Assembly (NCBI GenBank): GCA_937967755.1
Contig: CALBTA010000412.1
Location: 1 to 7,853, forward strand
Length of the DNA stretch: 7,853 bases
Direction: 5' to 3'
Source of the DNA: an uncultured Planctomycetaceae bacterium
GTDB lineage: Bacteria > Planctomycetota > Planctomycetia > Pirellulales > Pirellulaceae
Shown: positions 6,794 through 7,853 of the stretch, piece by piece
Layout: the number at the start of each line of letters is the position of its first letter
Numbering within the stretch: the stretch's first letter is position 1
Program-made: the position numbers and the translations under genes
Notes under the pieces: generated by a model
The model's input: only the letters and a program-made list of their open reading frames with translations
The model's database searches: none
Told to the model about the DNA's origin: nothing

Positions 6794-7393
6794 TCAGAGC
6801 TTCTGCCGCCCGCTGATCGCGTCGGCCAGAATCTCTTTGTTGGTATGTTCAAGCACGCTGCCTGTCGTGACGCCGCGGGCGAGCCGTGTCACTTCTACGT
6901 CGCTATCGCCCAATAAGTTGGAAATATAAAGCGCTGTGCCGTCGCCCTCGGTGTTCGGATTGGTCGCCATCAACACTTCGCGCACTTCGCCTTCTTTCAC
7001 ACGCTCCAGCAAATGATCAACGGTCAAATGCTCTGGCCCGATGCCATCAAGCGGCGCGATCCGCCCCAACAGCACGTGGTAAAGCCCGCGGTGAGCGCTC
7101 GATTGCTCCAGCGCCATCAAATCCCGCGGCTGTTCGACAACGCAAATCGTCGTTCGGTCGCGGCGCGGATCTTCGCAGATCACACATTGCTCGCGCTCGG
7201 AAAGGTTGTGGCAGATCGCACAGTACCGCACGTTTTCTTTCACGTCGCGAATCGCATCGGCCAAGGCGATCGCTTCGGTCGAGTGCAACCGGAGGATGTG
7301 GTAGGCCAAGCGTTCAGCCGATTTGTTTCCAATACCCGGCAAACGCGACAGGTGGTCGATCAACGCGGAAACAGATTCGGTGATGTGGGCCAT
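6794..7393 (-). CDS. recR: Recombination mediator protein RecR
   Basis: RecR forms ring-like oligomers and, with RecO (and RecF), loads RecA on SSB-coated single-stranded gaps. The 199-residue protein has standard length and order: a helix-hairpin-helix (LPGIGNKSAERLAYHIL, about 18-34), a four-cysteine zinc finger (C58, C61, C70, C73), a Toprim domain starting at ICVVEQPRD with E87 and running through GRIAPLDGIGP, and the conserved ATNPNTEGDGTALYI at 143-157, then LARGVTTGSVLEH near 171-183. Its ATG lies six bases after the ybaB stop, and an AGG on the same strand (bases 7401-7399) overlaps that stop with five bases of spacing, so translation of the two is probably coupled. The pairing with ybaB is one of the most widespread in bacteria. 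Confidence 0.97.
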   Translation of the reverse strand: MAHITESVSALIDHLSRLPGIGNKSAERLAYHILRLHSTEAIALADAIRDVKENVRYCAICHNLSEREQCVICEDPRRDRTTICVVEQPRDLMALEQSSAHRGLYHVLLGRIAPLDGIGPEHLTVDHLLERVKEGEVREVLMATNPNTEGDGTALYISNLLGDSDVEVTRLARGVTTGSVLEHTNKEILADAISGRQKL

Positions 7394-7399
7394 GGTTAC

Positions 7400-7762
7400 C
7401 TACGCCTCGTTGCCCCCGCCGACGAACTTATCGAGCGCTTCGTTCAAACCCGGCAGATTCATGTCCGAAGTCATTGCCTTCATCGCTTCGGCGTGCAATT
7501 GCTTGCCTCGGGCGATGGCGTCGTTGATTGCGGCCGGCAGCAAGTCTTCCAACATTTCGCGGTCGCCTCGTTCGACCAACTCCGGCTCGATGGCAACCCG
7601 CAGGATTTCACCTAGCCCGTTGGCTTCGACTTTCACCATGCCGCCGCCGGAAGTCCCTTCCACCCGTTGGCCGCGAAGTTGGTCGTTGATCTCTTCCATC
7701 CGACCGGTCATTTGCTGGGCCTGCTTCATCATCGAGGCAAGTCCGCCAAGTTGTTTGAACAC
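7400..7762 (-). CDS. ybaB: YbaB/EbfC-family nucleoid-associated protein
   Basis: YbaB/EbfC proteins are small dimeric DNA-binding proteins that coat or bend DNA; their exact role is still unsettled. The 120-residue protein has the family layout: a long N-terminal helix rich in Met, Gln and Lys (MMKQAQQMTGRMEEINDQL, about 11-29), a beta section VEGTSGGGMVKVEANGLGEI around 34-53, and a C-terminal helix with the conserved DLLPAAINDAIARGKQ pattern near 73-88. It starts with GTG at 7762: no ATG lies between this codon and the in-frame TAG at 7783-7781, and AAGGA (7776-7772 on this strand) stands nine bases before. It heads the visible five-gene minus-strand series and sits directly before recR, its usual neighbour. 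Confidence 0.95.
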   Translation of the reverse strand: MFKQLGGLASMMKQAQQMTGRMEEINDQLRGQRVEGTSGGGMVKVEANGLGEILRVAIEPELVERGDREMLEDLLPAAINDAIARGKQLHAEAMKAMTSDMNLPGLNEALDKFVGGGNEA

Positions 7763-7771
7763 GATATGAAA

Positions 7772-7776
7772 TCCTT
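7772..7776 (-). promoter_or_regulatory. Ribosome binding site for the GTG start of ybaB
   Basis: AAGGA on the minus strand precedes the GTG at 7762 by nine bases. It is one of the better Shine-Dalgarno sites in the window and supports the unusual start codon. Confidence 0.6.
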
Positions 7777-7780
7777 TTTG

Positions 7781-7853
7781 CTATTGAATTTGCGAAGGCA
7801 ATTGGTCGGACGTGTTGGTGGCTCTATTACGTCGATCGATCCTTAGGTGGTTC
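7781..7853 (-). other. Edge region, possible tail of an upstream gene
   Basis: The minus strand stays open from base 7852 to a TAG at 7783-7781, about 23 codons, ending 18 bases before ybaB. Because dnaX often precedes ybaB-recR, a gene tail is possible. However, the codons (CTA, AGG, AGA, CGA) look unlike the neighbouring genes and the peptide resembles nothing I know. A second frame from the edge stops at 7829-7827 and would be an equally short tail. I cannot choose between a gene end and non-coding leader with a promoter. Confidence 0.2.

Overview
This is a GC-rich, gene-dense chromosomal window in which nearly every base is coding. Most of it is housekeeping, and I see no mobile element, CRISPR array, tRNA, rRNA or obvious defence system. 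The style suggests a planctomycete, possibly Pirellulales-like: few clear Shine-Dalgarno sites, a sigma-54 with a long acidic region II, and a NifJ-type oxidoreductase split into two polypeptides. That placement is inference from protein character, not from a marker gene.

Plus strand, 1-3662. The window opens inside the last part of a 2-oxoacid:ferredoxin oxidoreductase subunit (gamma-type domain, stop at 275). A second polypeptide follows (332-1981) with the linker domain, two [4Fe-4S] clusters and the thiamine-diphosphate catalytic domain. Together they match the domain order of single-chain NifJ/PFOR, cut at the III/IV boundary. A 103-base gap holds a hairpin and a second inverted copy of its arm. 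Next come deoC (deoxyribose-phosphate aldolase, 2085-2771) and, 21 bases later, a Nei/Fpg-family DNA glycosylase (2793-3662).

Minus strand, 7762-3609. Five closely packed genes read ybaB, recR, rpoN, tmk, holB. Gaps are 6, 22 and 51 bases, then a 14-base overlap, so they probably form one operon. The ybaB-recR module (recombinational repair) and the tmk-holB module (dTTP supply and clamp loader) are both widespread bacterial pairings. Here rpoN, the gene for sigma-54, sits between them. The upstream dnaX partner of ybaB-recR, if present, would lie beyond the right edge.

The two gene sets converge and overlap tail to tail by 54 bases (3609-3662). A perfect 8-bp inverted repeat lies within that overlap. 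I found no striking new system. The points most worth checking are the split PFOR architecture, the overlap with its internal hairpin, the hairpin repeat before deoC, and the rpoN placement.
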